Below are positions 6,597 through 14,334 of a DNA stretch of 34,958 nt, piece by piece (the stretch's first letter is position 1; the number at the start of each line of letters is the position of its first letter). A program made the position numbers and the translations under genes. Under the pieces are notes generated by a model that was given only the letters and a program-made list of their open reading frames with translations, searched no databases and was not told the origin of the DNA. The stretch is from Dehalococcoidia bacterium (GTDB lineage Bacteria > Chloroflexota > Dehalococcoidia > Dehalococcoidales > W111): NCBI GenBank assembly GCA_011191985.1, contig DUEU01000083.1, positions 1 through 34,958 on the forward strand, given 5' to 3'.

Positions 6597-7988
6597 CTAT
6601 GCCCCTTCCTCTTCCCATATCTTGCCGGGGTTAAGGATGTTGTTGGGGTCCACCATCTTCTTTATCTGCTTCATCAATTCAAGGGCAACCGGGTCCATAG
6701 CCCGGCTGAAGAAGCGTTTTTTCTCCAGGCCAATGCCGTGTTCCCCGGAAAGGACACCGCCCAGCGAAAGCGCTGCTTCAAATATCTCTTCCATCGCCTT
6801 TTCAGCGCGGGCAAACTCCTCCTTATTATTTATATCAGTGAATATCGCCGGATGGAGATTACCATCCCCGGCATGGCCCAGGTACTGGATGAAAAAGCCG
6901 GTCCGCTCCGATATCTCACCCAGCTTCTTAATAAATTCGGCCAGCTTGTCACGGGGCACGGCCACGTCCTCAGCCATAACGGTCTTGGCGGCGCCGAAAA
7001 CGGCGGCGAAGCCAGCGCTACGCATCTTCCAGTAGGCCATTGCCTCGTCGGCATCCTTGGCCACTTTTACCTCTCTAGCCCCGCTCTCTTTAAGGATATC
7101 GACAATCTGTACGTACTCGGCCTCCACGGCGGCCGGAGAACCGTCGGTCTGCAGCAGGATAAGGCAGTTGGCATCCACTGGCAGGCCCATCGGGGTCATC
7201 TCCTCGATACGCCGGATGACAAAGTTGTCCACAAACTCGACCTTGGCCGGCACCACCCCGGCCGCCAAGATGTTGGACACCGCCTGCCCGCCGGCGACCA
7301 TATCATCAAAGATAGCCATCATCGTCTTGCTGGCCTTGGGCAGCGGTATAAGCCGCACCGTTATCTTGGTGATTACCCCCAGAGTCCCCTCGGAGCCGGT
7401 GAACAGCATCATCAGCTCGTAACCGGTGCGGTTCTTCACGGTTACCCCACCGAGCTTCATAATGTGGCCGCTGGCCAGAACCACCTCCAGACCAACGACA
7501 TACTGCTTGGTCACCCCGTATTTCACGCAGTAGGGGCCGCCGGCGTTCTCGGCCACGGTACCCCCCATGGTACAGCCGAGAAAGCTCTGTGGGTCGGGCG
7601 GGTAGAACAGGCCCTCTTTGGCCAGGGCCAAGTTAAAGTCCTGAAGGACCACGCCGGGCTCGACCGTGGCCACCATGTTGCCCTTGCTAATCTCCAGGAT
7701 GCGGTTCATCCTGGTGGTGCACAGCACGATGCCTCCCTTTATGGGGATGGAACCGCCGCTGACATTGATACCCGCCCCCCGCGGGGTTACCGGTATTCGA
7801 TTTTCGTTGGCCAGCTTCAGAGTGCGGGAAATCTGCTCCGCAGTTGTCGGCAGCACCACCACATCGGGCAGGTGTGCCCAGGTCGCAGTGCCATCATAGG
7901 AATAGCTGGTAAGGTCTTCCTTGGCGGTGAGTACCGCCGGCTTGCCGACAATCTCCTGTAACTGGGTGATAATCTCTGGTCTCAGCAT
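6597..7988 (-). CDS. FAD-binding 2-hydroxyacid dehydrogenase subunit (GlcD/D-lactate dehydrogenase family)
   Basis: The 463 residues form the usual two domains. First is a PCMH-type FAD domain (VLPTTAEQISRTLKLANEN, with the glycine-rich PRGAGINVSGGS binding the pyrophosphate). Second is the FAD-oxidase C domain with YLGHAGDGNLHPAIF and LSGEHGIGLEKKRF, whose histidines line the active site. The family oxidises D-2-hydroxyacids such as glycolate, D-lactate or D-2-hydroxyglutarate and passes electrons to quinone, ETF or an Fe-S partner. AAGGGGGG lies 5 bases before the ATG. The stop is one base from the next ATG, so it is co-translated with the GlcF-like partner. Substrate cannot be assigned from motifs. 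Context with CoA-ester enzymes favours a 2-hydroxycarboxylate. Confidence 0.9.
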   Translation of the reverse strand: MLRPEIITQLQEIVGKPAVLTAKEDLTSYSYDGTATWAHLPDVVVLPTTAEQISRTLKLANENRIPVTPRGAGINVSGGSIPIKGGIVLCTTRMNRILEISKGNMVATVEPGVVLQDFNLALAKEGLFYPPDPQSFLGCTMGGTVAENAGGPYCVKYGVTKQYVVGLEVVLASGHIMKLGGVTVKNRTGYELMMLFTGSEGTLGVITKITVRLIPLPKASKTMMAIFDDMVAGGQAVSNILAAGVVPAKVEFVDNFVIRRIEEMTPMGLPVDANCLILLQTDGSPAAVEAEYVQIVDILKESGAREVKVAKDADEAMAYWKMRSAGFAAVFGAAKTVMAEDVAVPRDKLAEFIKKLGEISERTGFFIQYLGHAGDGNLHPAIFTDINNKEEFARAEKAMEEIFEAALSLGGVLSGEHGIGLEKKRFFSRAMDPVALELMKQIKKMVDPNNILNPGKIWEEEGA

Positions 7989-8012
7989 ATTGCCCCCCTT
8001 TAGCGGTTTCTA

Positions 8013-8840
8013 TCAACTGCGGCTCTTACCAACCGCCACCTTATCTTCAGCCATCAGGGCCGCCCCCAGGGCGGCCACCAGTTGCGGCTCATCGGGAACG
8101 AGAACGTCAACTCCAACACCTTCTTCAATACTCTTTACCAGGCTGGTATTCTTGGCACCGCCACCGGCCAGGGCACAATCGGGGGCGAATTTAAGCCGTT
8201 CCACCAGGCTCTGTGCCTTGGCGGCCAGCGCCCGATAGACTCCAGCGGCAATGTCTTCCCGGCTCTCGCCTTCAGCAATCCGGGAGACCACCTCCGATTC
8301 GGTGAACACGGCGCAACTGGTAGTGAAATCGACCTTCTTTTTCGACTCCCGAGCCAGCCGATCCATCTCATCAAGGTCAATCTGCAGCACGCGGGCGATT
8401 ATAGCCAGCAAACGGCCGCTGCCGCCGGCGCACTTTTCGCTGAGCACAAAGGCAACCACGTGTCCTGCACCGTCAAGCCGGAAGGCCCGGGTAAACTGGG
8501 CCCCGATATCAACCACCGTCCGTGCCGAGGGGAAGAGATAGGCAATACCCCGGCCCTGGCAGGACAGGTCGCTGGACGACTGGCTGGCTGAGGCGACGCT
8601 GGCCGCCCCGTAACCGGTAGCACTGACACCGGCAATATCCTCAGCAGCAACGCCCGCTCTGGCTAAAGCCTGGTTTATCACTTCATCGGCCACCGCTCGG
8701 TAACTGCCTACCGAGGGTAAAATCGCCCAGGAAATGATGGTCCCGCCCGATAATACCACGGCTTTAGAGAAGCTGGAACCGATATCAACCCCGATAACCG
8801 CTGGGCGGTAACCAGAGCTATCATTATCACTTGCGCTCAT
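8013..8840 (-). CDS. BcrA/BcrD/HgdC-type ATPase activase, divergent copy
   Basis: This is an ASKHA-fold ATPase of the BadF/BadG/HgdC family. Two such subunits bridge a [4Fe-4S] cluster and use ATP hydrolysis to push electrons to very low potential. Family features seen are phosphate-1 VIGVDIGSSFSKAVV, the two cluster cysteines in SEKCAGGSGRLL and TTSCAVFTESEVV, and the adenosine motif CALAGGGAKN. The phosphate-2 motif reads VDIGAQFTRAF, where the neighbouring paralogue has IDIGGQDCKGI. The acidic residue and one glycine are therefore changed in this copy. At 275 residues it lies 19 bases after the paralogue. Its position matches BzdP/BzdQ in Azoarcus-type reductases. It may be the less active half of a heterodimer. 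Confidence 0.87.
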   Translation of the reverse strand: MSASDNDSSGYRPAVIGVDIGSSFSKAVVLSGGTIISWAILPSVGSYRAVADEVINQALARAGVAAEDIAGVSATGYGAASVASASQSSSDLSCQGRGIAYLFPSARTVVDIGAQFTRAFRLDGAGHVVAFVLSEKCAGGSGRLLAIIARVLQIDLDEMDRLARESKKKVDFTTSCAVFTESEVVSRIAEGESREDIAAGVYRALAAKAQSLVERLKFAPDCALAGGGAKNTSLVKSIEEGVGVDVLVPDEPQLVAALGAALMAEDKVAVGKSRS

Positions 8841-8859
8841 TACCTGTCTCCAGAAAGAC

Positions 8860-9702
8860 CTACGAAAAGAAGGTCGCCTCTTTCAGTGGCTGACGGCTTC
8901 TGGTCACGGGAATACCCTTCTCGGCAGCATCACGCACCGTATCCTTACCCAGAAGGGCCGCGCCGATAGCACCACTAAGTAACGGCTCAGGCGATACCAG
9001 GAGGGGAAGGCCCAGTTTTGTCTCCAGGGCCCTGACCAGTCCGGTATTCAGGGCCCCACCCCCGGTTACTACCACCTCCCTTTCTACCTTCAGGCGCCGG
9101 ACCATCCCGTGTATCCGGGTAGCAATCGCCTTATGGACACCGACCGCCAGGTCGGCCACGGCCACACCTTCGGCCAGCTTCGCCACCACCTCCTGTTCCG
9201 CGAACACGGTACAGGTGTTACTGATTTCAATATCATGCTGAGACTGTAGTGACAGCTCGCCCATCTCCTCCAGAGACAGGCCAAGGGCTTCGGCAATCAC
9301 CTCAAGGAAACGACCGGTGCCGGCGGCACATTTATCATTCATGACGAAATCAACCGCCCGCCCGTCCTTCAGCTTTATCCCCTTACAGTCCTGGCCGCCG
9401 ATATCAATCACCGTCCGAGCCGCCGGCACCAGGCTGGCTACCCCCCGGGCATGACAGGATATCTCGGTAATCTGCCGGTCGGCAAAGGGGACATTAATCC
9501 GGCCATACCCGGTGGCCACGACATAGGCAATATCGCTAAAACCAAGGCCGGCATCAGCCAGGGCCGATTCCATCACCCGGTTAGCCAGCCGGCGGTGCTC
9601 CGGGCCGGAAGCACCGACCACCCGGGCGACCACCGCGTCAGCCATTATTACCACCTTGGTCATAGTGGAGCCAATATCGACCCCGGCGAAATACTCAGTC
9701 AT
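8860..9702 (-). CDS. BcrD/HgdC-type ATPase activase, canonical copy
   Basis: This is the ATP-dependent electron activator for the reductase/dehydratase encoded upstream. The 280 residues start at ATG 9702, with GGAG 5 bases upstream, in preference to the GTG at 9708 in the ORF track. Complete family motifs are visible: phosphate-1 GVDIGSTMTKVVI, ATGYGRINVPF, phosphate-2 IDIGGQDCKGI, the cluster cysteines NDKCAAGTGRFLE and NTCTVFAEQEVV, and the adenosine loop VVVTGGGALN. The cysteines would hold one [4Fe-4S] cluster between two subunits. Two activase genes in tandem point to a heterodimeric ATPase as in class I benzoyl-CoA reductases. HgdC-type activators are usually homodimers from a single gene. 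Confidence 0.93.
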   Translation of the reverse strand: MTEYFAGVDIGSTMTKVVIMADAVVARVVGASGPEHRRLANRVMESALADAGLGFSDIAYVVATGYGRINVPFADRQITEISCHARGVASLVPAARTVIDIGGQDCKGIKLKDGRAVDFVMNDKCAAGTGRFLEVIAEALGLSLEEMGELSLQSQHDIEISNTCTVFAEQEVVAKLAEGVAVADLAVGVHKAIATRIHGMVRRLKVEREVVVTGGGALNTGLVRALETKLGLPLLVSPEPLLSGAIGAALLGKDTVRDAAEKGIPVTRSRQPLKEATFFS

Positions 9703-9721
9703 AGCCACTCCAGCAGGCGCT

Positions 9722-11074
9722 TTAACCTGCCCGGCTTTTCACCGCCTCCAGGGTATCAATAAAGGCGTCTATCCTGGCCCGGGTATCGGCCTCATTGTAG
9801 GAACTGATATCAATAATATCGCTTTCCAGAACCAGGGAGGGGATGTCGCGATATATCTTCTTCAGCAGGTTCAGCTGCCAAATAAGGCCGACATGCCAGC
9901 TGCGGCAGGAAAAGGCCTCATGCATAACCACACCGTCTATCTGGTAATCCTCAATATAATCAATGAGCCGCTCAACATCAGGGTGCGAGCCGGGACGCTG
10001 CCGGGTCTTGTCATAGCGGCAGGTCCAGAACTTCAGCCACCGCCAGGCGATATGCTCCAGAGGGTCGGTTATCCGAGCGAAATCAATATCAAAGTTGTAC
10101 AGCGCCTCCACCATTCGATAGGTAGTCTCCGCCGGGAAGACCGCGCCCTTACTGTTGAAGTAGTTGAAGTCCGTCAGGGCAAACCAGGACGGCAAACCGC
10201 CACCCCAGAGCAGGCGATATTTCTCATCGGGGATAACACCCTCTTTCCGGGCAATCTTCTGCTGCAATTCGTCATACAGCTCTTTAAAAAAGTCATAGCC
10301 CTGCTGAGTGCCCATCATAAAGCTCAAGGGCACCATGGTATTCATGGCGTCACCGGTGCCCATCGGCGTCGGCACCGCTCGGCGCAACTCATACGCCTCA
10401 TGGACCAGGTTCCAGGTCCGGTCGGTCAGGTCAACCAGCTCGCTGAGCCGGTCCCAGTCCATCTTGCGATTGGTATGTCTTTCCAGGAATTCGACCAGAC
10501 CCCGGAGTTGCGCCACCATGTATTTTACATAGTCGTCCTGGACCTCACGGTAATCGTAATCTTCCTCATAGGGCGGCCAGGGCAGGTTCAGGTCATAGGT
10601 CGGGACATCAGGCATATAGTGCTGGGCGGCCTGAAACCACTTGTTGCGCGGGTCGCAGAGCATCTGACCACTGCCCAGCATTACATCCGGTTTCACCTGC
10701 CCCCCCCAGGGGGCATCTGGCGGCATCTCTCCCCCCAACTCCTCGCGCCAGGCATCAAAGCCGAGACCACAGAGGGCATAGGTGCACAGGGAACGGGAGA
10801 GGTTCTCTGCCTCCGCCCTCTCCAGGAACCGCTGGGCATCACGCTTGGCACCACAGATACCGGCATAGTTCTCGACCCAATGAGGGGTAATATCCATAGC
10901 GCGGATAATCTCGTCGTAACAGCAGCAGATAAAGGAGTAAGCTATAGGCCTCCCTTCTCCCTTGGCCTGCGGCACATTAGCCAGCATGGCTTTAGTCATG
11001 GAGCCGACCCGGCCGGCGGCCTCGGTTGCTGTCCTTCTCTTCTTTCTCTCCTCCGGTTTCTTCTCTTCTGTCAT
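9722..11074 (-). CDS. Benzoyl-CoA reductase / 2-hydroxyacyl-CoA dehydratase large subunit (BcrB/BzdO/HgdA-like)
   Basis: This is a cluster-binding catalytic subunit of the BCR/HgdAB family. The 450 residues fit the BzdO/BcrB size class. Cysteines likely to bind a [4Fe-4S] cluster lie at C74 (AGICGAKRD), in SRSLCTYALCGLG (C97, C102) and in GQMLCDPRNKWF. The middle of the protein has the family's conserved substrate-region pattern (RRAVPTPMGTGDAMNTM). The C-terminal third shows VMHEAFSCRSWHVGL and LESDIIDISSYNEADTRARIDAFIDTLE, typical of this fold. A charged, probably disordered N-terminus (EEKKPEERKKRRT) precedes the domain. The gene lies 13-29 bases from its neighbours. I cannot tell reductase from dehydratase activity by inspection. 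Confidence 0.88.
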   Translation of the reverse strand: MTEEKKPEERKKRRTATEAAGRVGSMTKAMLANVPQAKGEGRPIAYSFICCCYDEIIRAMDITPHWVENYAGICGAKRDAQRFLERAEAENLSRSLCTYALCGLGFDAWREELGGEMPPDAPWGGQVKPDVMLGSGQMLCDPRNKWFQAAQHYMPDVPTYDLNLPWPPYEEDYDYREVQDDYVKYMVAQLRGLVEFLERHTNRKMDWDRLSELVDLTDRTWNLVHEAYELRRAVPTPMGTGDAMNTMVPLSFMMGTQQGYDFFKELYDELQQKIARKEGVIPDEKYRLLWGGGLPSWFALTDFNYFNSKGAVFPAETTYRMVEALYNFDIDFARITDPLEHIAWRWLKFWTCRYDKTRQRPGSHPDVERLIDYIEDYQIDGVVMHEAFSCRSWHVGLIWQLNLLKKIYRDIPSLVLESDIIDISSYNEADTRARIDAFIDTLEAVKSRAG

Positions 11075-11103
11075 TTACCTCTCCCGCTAGTCATCACTGC
11101 CGA

Positions 11104-12264
11104 TTACTTCGCACCAAGTAACTCCAGGAATGCCTGGACTCTGGTCCGCAACCGGCCAATTGTCGACTTTGAATACTCGTCCTCAAGGTAGAGCACCGGC
11201 GTACCCAGCGACTCTATATAGCTTTTAACAGCCGGCACCTCGAAGCCGAACGGGTCACAATACTTATAGATGTAGAGGATAACACCATCGACCGCAAAAT
11301 CTCTGATGAAACCGCCGATATGACCGAACCGCTCCTCAAGATACTCAGGGTATGTCCCCTTTTGCTCACGGTAGGTCCGGGCGCACTTTATCTTCTGCAG
11401 GTAGCGCTCGGCCAGGCCGTCTATCGGGTCGGCGGTAATATCCGCGTCAGGCCAGAACTCCCGGGTACCCGGACATAGGTCATCAGCAACCACCCAGGCA
11501 CCGCTGTCTTCGATCAGCCGGATAAAGGTATCATCGTCAAGCTGGGCACCAACCACCATTATCCGCGGCTTCTCTACCCCGGTAGCGCTCGCCCTCGGCT
11601 TCACTTCAGCAATAACGTCACCCAGCAGACTGATTGATTCCTCCACGGGGATACTCATGATAGCAATCAAGGCCCTGGCCAGCTCCTCGCCCGAGATGAG
11701 GGGCGGGTCAGACCTACGCAAGCCGGCAAGTTGCCGCACCCGGGCCCGGTTCTCGTTGTGCTGCTTGATTGCCTGAAGCAGGCTATCATCCGATATCTCC
11801 CGGCCGGCGAACTTGCCCAGGCTTTTACGGAAGGTATTCAGTACCGTCTTATAGAACTCCAGTGATGTGTCGTTATCGCTATGGGGCATGTTGATGAAGT
11901 GAGAATAGGGCAAGCCAAGCGTATATTTCCAGACATCATAGGTTCGACAGATACTGTCACAGGCATGGGGTATAACCAGGCCATCCAGGAACTCGTACCG
12001 ACCCTTGACCGCCAGGTCAAAGCAACTGCGTACCAGTGGGCAGACGATGGTCTCCATCTCAACATCGGCCCGGGTAATGGGCTCACTGACACTACCTTTT
12101 ATTCGAAACGGGACAAACCCGGCAGCGGTGATTATCTCCACGGGAACGTAGGCGCATAAACCGCCAATTATCTTTCTGCCCTGACCTTTCAGCTCCCGGG
12201 CACGACTGCCGTAATCCTGGCAGTATTTATCCACCAGGGCCATCCCGCCAGCTTCAACTTTCAT
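11104..12264 (-). CDS. Benzoyl-CoA reductase / 2-hydroxyacyl-CoA dehydratase small subunit (BcrC/BzdN/HgdB-like)
   Basis: This is the second cluster-binding subunit and partner of the 450-residue protein. The 386 residues carry the family's cysteine pattern: C37 in GLCAYVPVE, C75 and C81 in VCPLVRSCFD, and C102/C106 in HACDSICRTYD. The C-terminal part has IYKYCDPFGFEVPAVKSYIE and LYLEDEYSKSTIGRLRTRVQAFLE, the standard CDP...LE-x-DY ending that contributes to the active site. It precedes the BcrB-like gene, as bzdN precedes bzdO. The ATG at 12264 has only a distant GGAG; a second Met at residue 8 is a possible alternative start. Substrate unknown. Confidence 0.88.
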   Translation of the reverse strand: MKVEAGGMALVDKYCQDYGSRARELKGQGRKIIGGLCAYVPVEIITAAGFVPFRIKGSVSEPITRADVEMETIVCPLVRSCFDLAVKGRYEFLDGLVIPHACDSICRTYDVWKYTLGLPYSHFINMPHSDNDTSLEFYKTVLNTFRKSLGKFAGREISDDSLLQAIKQHNENRARVRQLAGLRRSDPPLISGEELARALIAIMSIPVEESISLLGDVIAEVKPRASATGVEKPRIMVVGAQLDDDTFIRLIEDSGAWVVADDLCPGTREFWPDADITADPIDGLAERYLQKIKCARTYREQKGTYPEYLEERFGHIGGFIRDFAVDGVILYIYKYCDPFGFEVPAVKSYIESLGTPVLYLEDEYSKSTIGRLRTRVQAFLELLGAK

Positions 12265-12294
12265 GAATCGTCCCGACTCCTTTCCTTATTTGGC

Positions 12295-13503
12295 TCAAAT
12301 AATTACCTCCTCCTCTTTGAGCTTGGCGATGTCTTCCCAAGTATAGCCGAGTTCCAGCAGTATCTCCTCAGTATGCTGCCCGAATTCGGGCGCCTCGCGC
12401 CGCCACTCGGCCGGCGTATTGCTGAAGTCCCAGGGGAAGCCGACCATCTTTATCCGGCCCCACACCGGGTGGTCAACGTATATGAAGTAGTTATTGGCTA
12501 TGGCCTGCTCATCATTGGACACCTCTATCGGGGACTGAATCGGGGTACAGATACAACCTTCCTTCCGTAGAATCTGCAGCCATTCGTCCCGGGGCTTGGC
12601 GCCGAACTTCTTGTCCATGATGGCCACCAACTCTTTGGTATTTTCGGCCCTGGCCTCAATGGAATTAAAGCGGAGGTCTTTCTCAAGCTCGGTGATACCC
12701 AGTGCCCGGCAGACATTCGGCCAGTACCGGTCCGGCTGCAGGTGAGCTATAGCAATCCATTTATCGTCCTGACAGCGGTAGTGATTGTATATCGGATTAC
12801 CTGCCTGGGCCCGGACTGCCCTGGGAAACTCCTGACCCAGTATTGCCGGGGCGGCCATAATCAGGCCGAGCATGGCAATCAGGCTGCCCATCAGCGAAGT
12901 GTCCACCATCTGCCCCTTGCCGGTCTTTTCCCGCCCGTAGAGGGCCGCAGTAACCGCCCAGGCGCAGACAAGCCCCCCCAGCTCATCGCCCATCCCGGGC
13001 AGAATCTGGGCCGGCGGCCCGCCACGCTCGCCACAGGACATCATCAGTCCGGACCGGGCAATTCCGGTGTAATCAAAGGAGTAATCATTGGCATCGGGGC
13101 CTTTACGACCCCAGCCTGAGGCCTGAGCATAAATGAGCCGCGGATTCCGGGCCATGAGCACATCCGGGCCAATGCCCATTCTTATCGGCGCTTCGATACT
13201 CATGTTATTCAGGAAAACGTCAGCCTCATCAATAAGCTTGAAGAACACTTCCTTGCCTTTTGCCGTCGTCATATCAATGACAATGCTCCGCTTGTTACGG
13301 TTATTGTTCTCAAAGTAGTAGTTCCGCCCCTTAAGGCCAGCCTCGACGCCAATAATCCTCATGAACCCCCGCGCCGGGTCCCCGGTCTTTGGCTCTACCT
13401 TGATGACATCGGCACCCAGGTCTCCCAGCCTCATCCCCGCCACCGGTCCCTGCTGAAACATGGATATCTCTACTACCTTAACCCCTGTTAAAGGTCCAGC
13501 CAT
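12295..13503 (-). CDS. Family III (CaiB/BaiF-type) CoA-transferase
   Basis: Family III transferases move CoA between acids through an enzyme-bound aspartyl intermediate. I place the start at ATG 13503, giving 402 residues starting MAGPLTGVKVVEISMF. AGGAGG lies 9-10 bases upstream, whereas the longer ORF uses a TTG without support. Family features are LGDLGADVIKVEPKTGDPARGF, NRNKRSIVIDMTTAKGKEV, IYAQASGWGRKGPD and the segment PGMGDELGGLVCAW, whose Asp is the probable catalytic residue. It is the first gene of the seven-gene operon and follows a good promoter, so it most likely activates the substrate for the downstream reductase/dehydratase. FldA and BbsEF are precedents for such a link. Donor and acceptor acids cannot be read from sequence. 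Confidence 0.9.
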   Translation of the reverse strand: MAGPLTGVKVVEISMFQQGPVAGMRLGDLGADVIKVEPKTGDPARGFMRIIGVEAGLKGRNYYFENNNRNKRSIVIDMTTAKGKEVFFKLIDEADVFLNNMSIEAPIRMGIGPDVLMARNPRLIYAQASGWGRKGPDANDYSFDYTGIARSGLMMSCGERGGPPAQILPGMGDELGGLVCAWAVTAALYGREKTGKGQMVDTSLMGSLIAMLGLIMAAPAILGQEFPRAVRAQAGNPIYNHYRCQDDKWIAIAHLQPDRYWPNVCRALGITELEKDLRFNSIEARAENTKELVAIMDKKFGAKPRDEWLQILRKEGCICTPIQSPIEVSNDEQAIANNYFIYVDHPVWGRIKMVGFPWDFSNTPAEWRREAPEFGQHTEEILLELGYTWEDIAKLKEEEVII

Positions 13504-13552
13504 AAATCGATACCTCCTCTGGCTATTAGGCAAATAGTGCCTCTGCTCCTTT

Positions 13553-13582
13553 AGTATAAGGCTCTTGGGGAAACCACGTCAA
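13553..13582 (-). promoter_or_regulatory. Promoter of the CoA-transferase / reductase operon
   Basis: On the minus strand TTGACG (13582-13577), an 18-base spacer, then TATACT (13558-13553). Transcription would begin near 13546, leaving a leader of about 43 bases with AGGAGG before ATG 13503. Spacers inside the operon are only 1-30 bases, so this promoter may drive all seven genes. Confidence 0.7.
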
Positions 13583-13690
13583 TTCAGCCGCCACGGACAC
13601 AACCACTGCCGATGTAAAGATAACCAACCGCGAATGGCTAAATGGAAAGCAAAACGTCCGAGGAACCGTAAGCCAGTGGCTGCGGGCCGC

Positions 13691-14332
13691 CTAATCACCT
13701 GGCTTGCGGCCGCGTATTTCGGTGAAGACGAAGGCCCTGATACCACCGGCCCTGGCCCAGGCGGCCCGGGCAGTAGGCAGAAACCGCAGGCCAACCAGGA
13801 CACCCACGGCCACGGTCATAAATATTGCCTGTAGTGATCCAATCATAAAAATGGCGATAAAGAGCAGGGCCACCATACCCAGCGCCAGAGACAGGGTTAA
13901 GTTACGGGTAATAGCCATACCGACCAGAATCACCCCCAGGACTATCACCAGCCCTAGCCTGTAACCGTAAACAGGCAGCAAGACAGCCAGGGCCCCGACG
14001 GCCGCAGCCATGCCCTTACCCCCGCTGAATTTGAGAAATAGCATCCAGTTGTGCCCCACCACTGCGACAAAGCCGGCGAGCATGACAAACAGGGGGGAAA
14101 CATCCAGCAGCCAGTAGGCAATGGCCACGGCCGCAGCCCCTTTACCAACATCAACAACACCCACCAGCAGGGCCGGCCCCACACCAACCTCGCGAAAGGT
14201 GTTATACCCGCCAACATTACCACCACCCAGCCGGCGTATATCCTTGCCCGCGAAAATACGTGCCGCCAGATAGGCCGCCGGTATAGAGCCTAATAGATAG
14301 CCCAGAACCAAGGCGATTATCTCATTAAGCAT
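13691..14332 (-). CDS. plsY: Acyl-phosphate:glycerol-3-phosphate acyltransferase PlsY
   Basis: PlsY is an integral membrane enzyme that acylates glycerol-3-phosphate from acyl-phosphate, the first step of phospholipid synthesis. The start is ATG 14332: GGAGGA lies 6 bases upstream, and the protein begins MLNEIIALVLGYLLGSIPAAY. The ORF-track start adds 16 residues that do not fit the family. Conserved motifs are GSIPAAYLAAR, GGGNVGGYNTFREVG (normally GSGNxGATNxxR, so somewhat divergent), and HNWMLFLKFSGGKGMAAAVG. Several hydrophobic helices alternate with these loops, as expected. The 213-residue length is typical. The start codon is two bases beyond the degV stop, so the two are translationally linked. 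Confidence 0.93.
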   Translation of the reverse strand: MLNEIIALVLGYLLGSIPAAYLAARIFAGKDIRRLGGGNVGGYNTFREVGVGPALLVGVVDVGKGAAAVAIAYWLLDVSPLFVMLAGFVAVVGHNWMLFLKFSGGKGMAAAVGALAVLLPVYGYRLGLVIVLGVILVGMAITRNLTLSLALGMVALLFIAIFMIGSLQAIFMTVAVGVLVGLRFLPTARAAWARAGGIRAFVFTEIRGRKPGD

Positions 14333-14334
14333 GG

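Noticed and set aside
6267-7961. 564-residue plus-strand ORF opposite the GlcD/GlcF genes
   Set aside because: It lies antisense to two genes with full cofactor motifs, and its translation has repetitive His/Gly-rich composition without any domain. It is a GC-rich shadow.
8860-9702. Activases as a sugar kinase or BadF-type N-acetylglucosamine kinase
   Set aside because: Both cluster cysteines (KCAAGTGRF, TCTVFAEQEV) are present and the operon encodes cluster-binding partners; kinases of this fold lack them.
9656-11191. 511-residue plus-strand ORF opposite the BcrB-like gene
   Set aside because: Antisense shadow: no recognisable motif, His/Gly-rich, and covers a conserved minus-strand gene plus parts of its neighbours.
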